NCBI GenBank assembly: GCA_035650355.1
Contig: DASRHT010000046.1
Coordinates: 1 to 64,000, forward strand
DNA length: 64,000 nucleotides
Source: DASRHT01 sp035650355
Lineage (GTDB): Bacteria; Chloroflexota; Ktedonobacteria; Ktedonobacterales; Ktedonobacteraceae
Direction of reading: 5' to 3'
Shown: positions 44,194 to 52,429 of the stretch, piece after piece
Numbering within the stretch: position 1 is the stretch's first letter
Layout of the letters: every line of letters starts with the position of its first letter
Program-made: the position numbers and the translations under genes
Notes under the pieces: generated by a model
Told to the model about the DNA's origin: nothing
Databases searched by the model: none
What the model saw: only the letters and a program-made list of their open reading frames with translations

Positions 44194-45921
44194 CTACCTT
44201 TGTAGTGGCAACAGAGTGAAAGTTTCCACATCTACCAGGCCGTGATCCGTCAATTTGAGCGCCGGAATCACAGAAAGGGAGAGAAAACTCAACGTCATAC
44301 AGGGATGATCTAACGTGCAACCAAGTTCAGCAGCAGTTTCGTCCAGGACTCGCAGCAACTGCACAAGTTCAGCCACGGGTAACGGCGAAACCAGTCCACC
44401 CAGCGGTAATGGCACGCTGGCACGCACCACCCCATCCACCACACAAACGAAACCACCCCCCATTTCTTCCAGAGCGCAGGCCGCCCGTAACATATCGCTA
44501 TCGTTCACGCCAGCAATCACCAGATTATGGGCGTCATGCGCAACGCTTGAGGCAATCGCGCCCCGCTTGAGGCCAAAGCCCTTCACCAGACCCAGGCCAA
44601 CCCGCTGCGAGGCATGATGGCGTTCAATTACCGCCAGCTTGAGCAGATCGCGCTCAGGATCGGCGACGATCTCGCCATCGCGAATCAACGCCTCCGCCTG
44701 TAGATGTTTTGTGGTGATCTGCCCCGGCTCAATCCCGATGACCTCAACCGGACCAGGCTTGCCGGGGATACGCAGATGGGCCTCGGAGATATCGCCGATG
44801 CGCACCGTTCCCGTCACATCAGCAAATGTGGAGGAAGGAGCCTCAACCAGGAGCGAACCCTGTCGTGCCACCAGGAGACCATCCTTGTAGACCGATTCGA
44901 CCTGGAAGGAGTCCAGATCATCCAGCACCACCATATCCGCGGTGCAACCAGGCGTAATCAAGCCGCGGTTATATAAGCGGAAGTACTGGGCGGTATTATA
45001 GGAGGCAAGGCGGATGGCCTCGACCGGAGCGAGACCCGACTCAATAGCGCGCCGCACCATCGAGTCAATATGACCACGAGTGGTTAAATCTTGTGGATCG
45101 CGGTCATCAGTGACAAAAAAGACGCGCGGGGGATGCAGTTCCTTGACCAGCGGCAGCAGCGCGTCCAGGTTGCGCGCCGCCGATCCTTCCCGAATCATCA
45201 GCCACATACCCAGGCGAATACGCTCCCTGGCCTCTTCCAGCGTCGTGCATTCATGATCGGACATCACCCCAGCAGCAGCATACGCGCAAAGATCCTGTCC
45301 AGTGAGTCCGGGCGCGTGTCCATCCACCACCAGTCCACGACTGAGCGTGCTGGAAATTTTTGCCAGCACCTGCTCATCCCCGTGCAGCACGCCGGGCATA
45401 TTCATCATCTCCGCCAATCCCAGCACGCCCTGTTCCTCTAGCAGCGGCAGGAGGTCCTCGGCCAGCAGAGCGCGTTGCGGGCTTTCAAACGATGAAGCAG
45501 GCACGCAGGATGAGATCATCACATAGGCTGAAAGTGGAAGGCCCCGCCCGGATTCGAGCACATAGCGTATGCCCTTAACGCCCAGAACATTAGCAAATTC
45601 GTGAGGGTCCAGTATAACAGTGGTGACGCCACGAGGCACCACGATACGAGCGAATTCGGCCAGCACCAGCATGGTACTTTCCAGATGCATATGACCGTCG
45701 ATCAGGCCAGGGGTCAGCCAGCGCCCCTGCAAGTCCCGCTCCTCCTGGCCCTGATAGCCGGACTGAGGGGAACTTACGCCCACGACAAGGCCATCGGCGA
45801 TGGCGACATCAGCAGGATAGCATTCGCCGCTGCACACATTTACCAGGGTAGCATTGCGTAACAGCAGATCAGCAGGCAATTCTCCCCGCGCAATTCGGAT
45901 ACGTCGTTTGAGTTGATCCAT
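44194..45921 (-). CDS. ade: Adenine deaminase
   Basis: This amidohydrolase of 575 residues deaminates adenine to hypoxanthine. It has the metal motif GLIDGHMHLEST, VVDGHAPGLTGQDLCAYAAA, SDHECTT and FFVTDDRDPQDL, all typical of bacterial Ade (AdeC). The start at 45921 follows GGAAGGGAG; an ATG at 45963 would add 14 residues. It begins the three-gene operon leading to urate. A palindromic site lies about 145 bases upstream. Confidence 0.93.
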   Translation of the reverse strand: MDQLKRRIRIARGELPADLLLRNATLVNVCSGECYPADVAIADGLVVGVSSPQSGYQGQEERDLQGRWLTPGLIDGHMHLESTMLVLAEFARIVVPRGVTTVILDPHEFANVLGVKGIRYVLESGRGLPLSAYVMISSCVPASSFESPQRALLAEDLLPLLEEQGVLGLAEMMNMPGVLHGDEQVLAKISSTLSRGLVVDGHAPGLTGQDLCAYAAAGVMSDHECTTLEEARERIRLGMWLMIREGSAARNLDALLPLVKELHPPRVFFVTDDRDPQDLTTRGHIDSMVRRAIESGLAPVEAIRLASYNTAQYFRLYNRGLITPGCTADMVVLDDLDSFQVESVYKDGLLVARQGSLLVEAPSSTFADVTGTVRIGDISEAHLRIPGKPGPVEVIGIEPGQITTKHLQAEALIRDGEIVADPERDLLKLAVIERHHASQRVGLGLVKGFGLKRGAIASSVAHDAHNLVIAGVNDSDMLRAACALEEMGGGFVCVVDGVVRASVPLPLGGLVSPLPVAELVQLLRVLDETAAELGCTLDHPCMTLSFLSLSVIPALKLTDHGLVDVETFTLLPLQR

Positions 45922-46065
45922 CGGTCTCCCTTCCATCTTCGTGCGTTCCACTTGACTCCTCAAAGTTTAATAGCTATACTTTCCCCTCGGGGATATGGAA
46001 GGAGTTAAGGTTACGCTCGATCCGCTTTAAGGAATTGAAATGATTTTAACACATAAGCTCCGATT

Positions 46066-46083
46066 CCCTATAGTTCTATAGGG
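46066..46083. promoter_or_regulatory. Palindrome between ade and a small gene
   Basis: CCCTATAG-TT-CTATAGGG is a perfect 8-bp inverted repeat in the divergent region between ade (minus) and the small plus-strand gene. It has the size of a regulator operator. No regulator is encoded beside it, so its role is inferred. Confidence 0.45.
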
Positions 46084-46241
46084 CTCAGTAACCCTTATGG
46101 GTAATATATCCGCTACCACAAGATTTTTTCTTCAGTTCACCGTATAGACGAAACTTTGTCCTACTGACTATCGTAATAATGGTCGTGTATCATAATGTTT
46201 CATCGCCGATTTCTGCTTATGCAGACAGAAGGGAGATCACG

Positions 46242-46466
46242 TTGGATAATGCTGTGACAACGATAGCGAAGGTCGCGGCTCTGGCGGGTGGAGCGGTTAT
46301 TGGCGCGCTGCTGGCTCGCTGGTGCGACGAGCTGCTTTCAACGCGCTTACAGGAGAAGTCTGAGTATGACAAAACACGTTATGCGCAGGGGCTTGCTCCT
46401 CTTGCACCACCTTATGCGAAAGGTCAAGATCTCAATCCCATGAACGGGACTGACTTACGAGAATAG
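46242..46466 (+). CDS. Small single-pass membrane protein, TTG start
   Basis: This protein of 74 residues has one hydrophobic helix (about 6-24; AALAGGAVIGALLARW) and a polar C-terminal tail with LAPLAPPYAKGQDLNPMNG. A TTG start at 46242 is chosen because AGAAGGGA lies seven bases upstream; the in-frame ATG at 46179 has no such site. It is divergent from ade and ends before a terminator hairpin. The family is not recognised. Confidence 0.6.
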   Translation: MDNAVTTIAKVAALAGGAVIGALLARWCDELLSTRLQEKSEYDKTRYAQGLAPLAPPYAKGQDLNPMNGTDLRE

Positions 46467-46478
46467 TAGCGCTGGCAG

Positions 46479-46517
46479 ATCAGAAAGCTGGTAAGGTATC
46501 TTTGCCAGCTTTCTGAT
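46479..46517. terminator. Bidirectional hairpin between convergent genes
   Basis: Arms ATCAGAAAGCTGG and CCAGCTTTCTGAT form a perfect 13-bp stem between the small membrane protein and the URO-D-like gene. Confidence 0.7.
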
Positions 46518-46537
46518 GATCATGCGATATCGGTAGT

Positions 46538-47488
46538 TCAGGAAAGATTATCCACCAGGCGACGAGCGGTGTGCAGCCACTCTTCAGAGACATCATCGGG
46601 AACGGAGCAACCATTGGCGAGGATCAGGCGTCGTCCTCTGGTCTGGCTGATCGCAGACATTATCTCATTTTCCAGTTCCGTCTCGCTCCCGTGTGTGAGC
46701 GGGCCACGCTCCCAGAGTCCACTCATCAAGCACTTATCGGTCATTGTCAGGGCTTCGCTCAGGCTGGGACCTGTCACGCGGTCGCTCCAGCTCATGACTG
46801 CAACGGGATAATCGGTAAAGCGATTGAAATAGAGTTGATCGTTGCTTTGCGCGGGATCGGCATGGACATGCACAATGTTGAGCCAGCCGTTCTTTGCTCC
46901 AGCCAGCGCCTCCAAGTCGTAGGGCCGTCCGAAGCGTGCATACTCGTCCGGCGTAAAGTCGGTATTGGTTGCGCCCATGCAAGAGAAAAATATGCCACTC
47001 GCGCCCGCGTCAATAGCAGCTTCCATCAAGCCGCGCAAGTTGGCGGCAATTGTGCTCAACCCCTGCTCAAAGGGGGCAGGATTCTGGCGGATCGCTGCAA
47101 TCGCTTTCTGCTTGCCCATATAACGCAGCGTGTAGGTTAACGGGCTAAAGAGGGTCAGGATCAGCGGGTAATCGTTGCCCAGGCGAGAACGCAGGGTTTT
47201 GATGCAAAGCAGTTGCTCGCGAAACATCGGCGTATCCAGACCCAGGCGAGGCAGGGAACGCACCTGTTCAGCATCGACCAGCGGCTCCGGCGCAGGATAC
47301 GGCAAATCGGGCATGATCTTCACGATATCCAGTTGAAACTTCTGGATAAAAAACTCCAGCGTTAAGGCAGCCATGCGTTCACCGGAGCCTTCCGGCTTGA
47401 AGTGGTGCCAGAAGCAAAACGGCACCCTATCGACCGGCTCCCCTTTGACTGCTGCATGCACACGTTCACTCGGCGTCATTGTACTCAT
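46538..47488 (-). CDS. Uroporphyrinogen decarboxylase-family protein
   Basis: This 316-residue TIM-barrel protein belongs to the URO-D superfamily (TPSERVHAAVKGEPVDRVPF at the start, IFFSCMGATNTDFTPDEYARFGRPY, VHVHADPAQSNDQLYFNRFTDYPVAVMSW, LILANGCSVPDDVSEEWL). The N-terminal segment and the late His/Cys region recall corrinoid/CoM methyltransferases such as MtaA as much as haem-pathway HemE. It is isolated from haem genes, so a methyltransferase or demethylase role is as likely as decarboxylation. AAAGGAACACAG precedes the start. Confidence 0.85.
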   Translation of the reverse strand: MSTMTPSERVHAAVKGEPVDRVPFCFWHHFKPEGSGERMAALTLEFFIQKFQLDIVKIMPDLPYPAPEPLVDAEQVRSLPRLGLDTPMFREQLLCIKTLRSRLGNDYPLILTLFSPLTYTLRYMGKQKAIAAIRQNPAPFEQGLSTIAANLRGLMEAAIDAGASGIFFSCMGATNTDFTPDEYARFGRPYDLEALAGAKNGWLNIVHVHADPAQSNDQLYFNRFTDYPVAVMSWSDRVTGPSLSEALTMTDKCLMSGLWERGPLTHGSETELENEIMSAISQTRGRRLILANGCSVPDDVSEEWLHTARRLVDNLS

Positions 47489-47598
47489 CTGTGTTCCTTT
47501 TCAATCAGAAATTTGCTGTTTCGTGCTGCTATCTCTAGCCATCCCTGACAATACTGTTGACTCGCAGGAATTATATCACTTTTCACAGCTTCGGTGGT

Positions 47599-47873
47599 CT
47601 GTAAGGGCAATCGCAAGGGATAGCCCCTACAGCGAAACGGCGCGCGAGCAGGGCAGGCGCAAGGCACTGCCCCTACCACGCGATGGTCTGTAGGAGCTAT
47701 CCCTTGCGGTTGCCCTGCCCCTACCACGCGATGGTCTGTAGGAGCTATCCCTTGCGGTTGCCCTGCCCCTACCCTGCGATGATCTGTAGGGGCTATCCCT
47801 TGCGGTTGCCCTGCCTCTACCCTGCGATGATCTGTAGGGGCTATCCCTTGCGGTTGCCCTGCCCCTACCCTGC
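47599..47873. repeat. Tandem 48-bp repeat array with diverged head
   Basis: Four direct 48-bp units start at 47682, 47730, 47778 and 47826, each beginning GAT(G/A)GTCTGTAGG or close to it and ending CCCCTACC(A/C)(C/T)GC. They differ at only a few positions, and the last runs to 47873. Upstream, 47599-47632 holds a related unit in the opposite sense, and 47650-47676 holds a 27-base stretch shared exactly (inverted) with the hairpin at 56307. The array lies at the 3' end of the membrane protein gene and supplies its stop codon. Confidence 0.9.
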
Positions 47874-48491
47874 GATAAAGCCGCCGAGCATGGTAACGAC
47901 GCCGCTAACGCGTATAATGTCGCCAGCGTAGTCAAGGAGTTCCTGGTGTGGCAAAACGTATTTTGGCAATATGATCAGGTAGCCAAGACTCAAAAGCAGG
48001 AATGCTGCTCCCATAAGGAAGCTAAAGCGCGTCTCTTTATTCATAAAAGAGCTGGCGTAAAAGAAAAAGATGATCAGGCATACGATGCCGCGTGAACCGC
48101 TGAGAGCCATCTTGACCAAGCCATTAGGAAAATCCGGTAAAAACGGAGCGAGTCCCAATAATAGTAAGAGGAGCAAGGAGCTTATCACATGATAGGATAC
48201 TAACCGGCGCAAACGCCCTTCTGCGTTCATTACCAGGCTGAACAGAATAAACATAAAACTGACTGTTTGCCCCAGAAAAAGAAACCAATCGGTATTGAGC
48301 TGAACAACCGTAATATAGTCTGGCAACGAATCCGCCAGAGCAGTCAAGGCGATGACTCCCATCGACAATCCCAGGATAAAGAGGCGGGCGCTACGAATAC
48401 GAAAATAGAGATAAAACGAGCGCAGTGCGATGAGCAAAAAAACGATGAATAGCGCTATGTTCAGAATATCAGTAATAGTATTCGAACTCAC
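47865..48491 (-). CDS. Hypothetical multi-pass membrane protein
   Basis: This protein of 208 residues has about six hydrophobic helices (from residue 8, IALFIVFLLIALRSFYLYF, to LLSLGYLIIL). A GTG start at 48491 is chosen because GAGGGGAAG lies six bases upstream; the frame stays open earlier but overlaps the neighbouring gene. The last three codons and the TAG stop fall in the 48-bp tandem array. The upstream gene ends 70 bases away on the same strand, so the two are probably one operon. The layout resembles small membrane partners of signalling proteins, which is not proof of function. Confidence 0.7.
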   Translation of the reverse strand: MSSNTITDILNIALFIVFLLIALRSFYLYFRIRSARLFILGLSMGVIALTALADSLPDYITVVQLNTDWFLFLGQTVSFMFILFSLVMNAEGRLRRLVSYHVISSLLLLLLLGLAPFLPDFPNGLVKMALSGSRGIVCLIIFFFYASSFMNKETRFSFLMGAAFLLLSLGYLIILPKYVLPHQELLDYAGDIIRVSGVVTMLGGFIAG

Positions 48492-48561
48492 GATACACTT
48501 CCCCTCTATGTAAACCAGTAATGCGTAGTTACGCCTGATAAACAGTAATACGTAGCAACGC

Positions 48562-49497
48562 CTACCCCTCTTTATCGTTAAACAATGGCGAGCAATCCAC
48601 AACCTGTCCATCCGACTTATATAAGCGAACTCGCTCAAGAGCGAGCAAAATGCGCAATGCGTGATACATTTCAGACCAGGTGAGAGACGCAAGAGCCGAG
48701 AGTTCTTCAACGCTTCTGCGACCATCAACCACAGCATAGAGGCGACGAGCGAGCTTATCCTGGATATCGACTGAGGCGGCCAGAGGATTAGTAAAGCGCA
48801 TCAAGTGCGCATTCTCCGCACGTCCAGGTATCAGCTTAGCAAGCTGAGAGAACGCATCTTGCCGGGAAAGATTGGCTGAAATCATTGCCGAGGCTTGCGC
48901 CTTATATAAAAGACCGGAGTTTTGTGCAGCCTCCATTGCCTGCTCCAGGGTAAATCCTATCGCCGCCAGTAGCCTCTGCGGCGGCAGATGCTGAAAAAAG
49001 AGCAGAAAGGCCACCGCTAACGCCGCAGGAACTTTTCTGTCTACAGTGCCATTCTCCTCTGGCAGCCGCACGGCTCTCTTCTGCGAAAAATGCCCGACGC
49101 AGTAATACAAACCCTGCCGCTTGAGCAGGGCCACGTAATGAGGAGAGAAGGCATGATCTACTGGCAGGTAGAAAAGGGAACGTCGCTCATGCAGTATCCG
49201 TTCGGCCATCGTCACCAATTGATGGTTTTCCAGCACATGCTGGGGTAACAAGATGTCACGGGTCGCTAGCGCACGCAACTCGGCGATACGTTGATTTGTA
49301 TCAATAGTCCGATCAGCCCATACCTGGGCAATCCAGGTGCCAAAACGCTGCACGAGTATCCGTGTTAGCTGGAGAAACATTTCATCGATATGATGCACCT
49401 TCACCGTAGACTGCACTAATTGATCGATAGCACACTGCTGCTGGCGGCTCACTGCTGATCGGAATGGGTTGCCCGCAAAATTATCAATACCATCCAC
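48562..49497 (-). CDS. Hypothetical protein with winged-helix-like C-terminus
   Basis: This protein of 311 residues starts with GTG at 49497; an in-frame stop lies just before, so no longer form is possible. The N-terminal 170 residues look GAF-like (RILVQRFGTWIAQVWAD, LPVDHAFSPHYVALLKRQGLYYC). The C-terminal 70 residues (LARRLYAVVDGRRSVEELSALASLTWSEMYHALRILLALERVRLY) match the short winged-helix segment of DUF4388/PqqD-like proteins found in bacterial signalling. A regulatory role is plausible. It is divergent from a single-domain response regulator at 49743. Confidence 0.65.
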   Translation of the reverse strand: MDGIDNFAGNPFRSAVSRQQQCAIDQLVQSTVKVHHIDEMFLQLTRILVQRFGTWIAQVWADRTIDTNQRIAELRALATRDILLPQHVLENHQLVTMAERILHERRSLFYLPVDHAFSPHYVALLKRQGLYYCVGHFSQKRAVRLPEENGTVDRKVPAALAVAFLLFFQHLPPQRLLAAIGFTLEQAMEAAQNSGLLYKAQASAMISANLSRQDAFSQLAKLIPGRAENAHLMRFTNPLAASVDIQDKLARRLYAVVDGRRSVEELSALASLTWSEMYHALRILLALERVRLYKSDGQVVDCSPLFNDKEG

Positions 49498-49742
49498 TTA
49501 ATCCACGCTTGTCTCCCTTTCCCCTTATTTCTTAATTTATAGTATTTAATATCATATTTCAGCATTGCAGGTGTTAATAAGACATTAAAATACCTTATCA
49601 TCTATGATTTATAGAACATTACATCGCATTGCAAATCTGTTATGGCCTTTATGGTTTAAAAGTCTTTCCCCTGGTTTACGAAATATGGTAGGATGCAGCA
49701 ATATACAGTATACGGATTTGGGCATCAAGGAGCGTTCACAAG

Positions 49743-50111
49743 ATGGCTGAAGGCAAGAATATTATTGTCGTTGACGATGATCTCGATATTTTAGAGGCGA
49801 TCAGCCTGATGCTAGAAGATGCAGGCCATATGGTGAAAACGACTAGCAAAGGCGATTTCATTGAACATTTAGATACCAACGATCTTCCAGATGTGATTAT
49901 TCTGGATATGTTGCTATCAGGCAGCGATGGGCGCGACATTGCCAGGCAGCTCAAAGAGCAAGAGTATACCAGGCATATCCCGATCATTATGCTCTCCGCC
50001 CATCCTAAGGCCGAACAGGAAGCGCAGATCTCTGGAGCCGACGATTTCCTATCCAAGCCCTTCGAAATGGACGAATTATTAGACAAAGTCGCCAGACTCA
50101 GCGCCTCCTGA
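49743..50111 (+). CDS. Single-domain response regulator (CheY-like)
   Basis: This 122-residue receiver domain has acidic pocket VVDDDLDI, phosphoacceptor Asp55 in VIILDMLLSG, Ser in IIMLSAHP and Lys in FLSKPF. It has no output domain, so it must act by protein contact. CAAGGAGCG precedes the start. It is divergent from the GAF/winged-helix-like gene and convergent with the aminotransferase. Its kinase is not adjacent. Confidence 0.93.
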   Translation: MAEGKNIIVVDDDLDILEAISLMLEDAGHMVKTTSKGDFIEHLDTNDLPDVIILDMLLSGSDGRDIARQLKEQEYTRHIPIIMLSAHPKAEQEAQISGADDFLSKPFEMDELLDKVARLSAS

Positions 50112-50120
50112 TCTTGCCCC

Positions 50121-51509
50121 TCAACTCATAAGACGCATCGGCATACACCGGGCTGAAACGGTGCCATGCAATGATCGCAGCGTGTCCTCCAGGCGATTCA
50201 GGATAGCATCAATCTCTTCGCGGCTGATGATGAGCGGCGGCTCAATGCGCACGACGCGCGAATTATTGAGTGTACCCGAGATGAGCACGCCACGCTTGAA
50301 AAGACCCGAGGCAACGGCATATCCGATATCGTCATTGACGAAATGTTGACCAATCAGCAGACCTTTCCCTGTGACATTGGCATAGATATCATGATGACGG
50401 GCGGCAATATGCTGCAACTGTTGGATAAAGTAATCGCCCTTCTCGGCAGCCTGCTCAACAATATTTTCTTCGAGCGTCACGTTAATAGCGGCAATCGCAG
50501 CGGCGCAGGCCAGCGGGTTGCCGCCGGTGGTAGAGGTGTGAATAAAGGGATCGCTATTCAGCACGCTCCAGATCTTAGGGGTGGACATAAACGCGCCGAT
50601 AGGCATGACGCCGCCACCGAGCGCCTTCGCGGAGGTGATGATATCAGGTATGACGTTCCAGTGCTCAACGCCCCAGAGCTTGCCGGTCCGCCCCATCCCC
50701 GTCTGCACTTCATCGGCTATCAGCAAGACTTCATATTCGTCGCAGATTTGACGCAGGCGCGGCCAGAAGTCATCGGGAGGTACGATGGCGCCCGCTTCAC
50801 CCTGCACAGGCTCCATAATGACGGCGGCGATGTCGTTGCCAACTTCGCGCGCGATCCGCAATTGCTGCGCAACCGCGTCGGCGTCGCCATAAGGGACGTG
50901 GAAGACGTTATTATGTAAAGGCAAGGCAGGACGGCGGAAAATGGCCTTCCCTGTAAGGGCCAGCGAGCCGGTAGTCTTGCCGTGGAAGCCGCGCACCGAA
51001 GCAATAAAGCCGCTCTTGCGCGTATAGAGCTTCGCCAGCTTCATCGCGCCCTCAATGGCCTCGGTACCACTATTGACAAAAAAGCTATATTGAATATCGC
51101 CGGGAGTAATCTCTGCCAGCAGGTGAGCGAGCATACCCCGTAGCGGATCGAGCAGTTCCTGTGTCGGCAGAGGGCTTTTCTCCAGTTGCGCCTGTACAGC
51201 TCCAACGACTTTAGGATGCGCCCAGCCCAGGTTGAAGAGGCCAAAGCCACCCAGGCAATCGATATATTCGCGTCCCAATGCATCCTTAAAGGTTGCGCCG
51301 CGTCCGGTCCACTCGACTGCGGCAAAATCGCCAGCTTCGGCAACCGACTTACGATACTCGATAAAGCCGCTGTTATAATGTTTCGCGAAGTTGCTGACGG
51401 TGGTTTCGACCAGCCATTCAGCCTCGCTCTTGCTCAACTGCGATTTATGCACAAAATCGAGGTATCGCTGAGAGTCGTTCAGGGCCTTGAGTAATCCATC
51501 GGCACTCAT
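50121..51509 (-). CDS. Putrescine-type class III aminotransferase
   Basis: This protein of 462 residues is a PLP-dependent aminotransferase close to PatA (putrescine-2-oxoglutarate aminotransferase). Extended similarity to PatA includes GFIEYRKSVAEAGDFAAVEW, LGGFGLFNLG, FFVNSGTEAIEGAMKLAK, the PLP-lysine region ITSAKALGGGVMPIGAFM and HTSTTGGNPLACAAAIAAIN. The start at 51509 follows GGAAAGGATTTT; an ATG at 51596 would add 29 residues. It degrades putrescine to 4-aminobutanal, assuming conserved specificity; an ornithine or acetylornithine substrate is an alternative. Confidence 0.9.
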   Translation of the reverse strand: MSADGLLKALNDSQRYLDFVHKSQLSKSEAEWLVETTVSNFAKHYNSGFIEYRKSVAEAGDFAAVEWTGRGATFKDALGREYIDCLGGFGLFNLGWAHPKVVGAVQAQLEKSPLPTQELLDPLRGMLAHLLAEITPGDIQYSFFVNSGTEAIEGAMKLAKLYTRKSGFIASVRGFHGKTTGSLALTGKAIFRRPALPLHNNVFHVPYGDADAVAQQLRIAREVGNDIAAVIMEPVQGEAGAIVPPDDFWPRLRQICDEYEVLLIADEVQTGMGRTGKLWGVEHWNVIPDIITSAKALGGGVMPIGAFMSTPKIWSVLNSDPFIHTSTTGGNPLACAAAIAAINVTLEENIVEQAAEKGDYFIQQLQHIAARHHDIYANVTGKGLLIGQHFVNDDIGYAVASGLFKRGVLISGTLNNSRVVRIEPPLIISREEIDAILNRLEDTLRSLHGTVSARCMPMRLMS

Positions 51510-52429
51510 AAAAATCCTTTCCGGTAATGCAGAACATTGGTAACCCGGTCCATCCCACTCCCCGCTCTGCATCTCGGGAAGCATGCAGCAGTCCATTCAA
51601 CTGCTCAGTATACCTGTGGCATGGAAAAAGCAGACAGAGGCAGACTTATCTTACAGGATATATCTGGTCTGACAATACAGAACGCTTGCTACAGAGAAAA
51701 ACTCATCTATCAGGTGACAAATCTTACGGCAGCAATAAGGATGAGGCGTCACGCAACACGTAATGAGGCAATCAGTCGGGCAAGTCATTCGCCAGAGGAT
51801 TGGGGGGAATGAGGAGCGATCAAGGATAGCAAGTAGACAAATGGAAACCCCTGAATACGTAGTACTTCGGGATGTAACGGCCATTTCTTTTGCCGGGTAT
51901 CTCTGTTTCCTTCATAACACACCGCACTTTTTAGAACCATGAAAAGAGAGGTTTCTATAGTAGCAGTATAGCCCATAAATAGGTAAGAAAGCAAGCCACC
52001 TGAAAATTTGAAGCTGAGCTTGTAGATTGACGGCGCATTAGCCCATGTGTTACGATGCAACCATGAATACTGCAAACTGGTCTTCTCCGGGACGCAAAGT
52101 GATTGTTCCCGGCTGGATGATCCATCGCAACCGTAATAGACAAACAAGCCTTTCAGCCGCGTAAGCCCGGCACTTTTGCTTACGCGGCTGAAAGTGGTGC
52201 CACAAATCGAGCCTGCGAGCTGGGTGCGCTAAGATTTTTCGGCATCCGCTCAAATGCCACTTTCTTTTCTGCATACCTTTGTCGCTTCTCCCTGTAGCCG
52301 GGCAACATGTCAGCCTGCCATCGTTGTGTGCCCGGCTCCTTTCTACTCCATCGACGGTGGCATGCTTCCTCCCTTCCCGTTATTTTGTGCTGTCATTTTG
52401 CATGAGGAGTCATGAAAGGAAATACTTAC
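51510..52429. other. Long gene-free region
   Basis: About 900 bases lie between the aminotransferase start and the MFS gene. Frames here lack ribosome sites and family features. The notable content is the strong hairpin at 52151-52193 and a possible longer-range stem after it (52190-52197 with 52257-52264), so an RNA or a leader of the MFS gene is possible. Confidence 0.5.
52151..52193. repeat. 15-bp perfect hairpin, possible structured RNA
   Basis: Arms TTTCAGCCGCGTAAG and CTTACGCGGCTGAAA pair exactly around a 13-base loop. Just after it, GAAAGTGG (52190-52197) can pair with CCACTTTC (52257-52264), which is followed by a pyrimidine run TTTCTTTTCT. It stands 235 bases before the MFS gene in a region with no protein. 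Confidence 0.55.

Noticed and set aside
47682..47873. Tandem 48-bp repeats as a CRISPR array
   Set aside because: Units are directly adjacent with no unique spacers, and no cas genes are present.
47627..47935. Minus-strand frame of 102 codons with repeated SQGRGRATARDS
   Set aside because: It only reads the tandem DNA array in another frame, overlaps the membrane protein end, and has no ribosome site.
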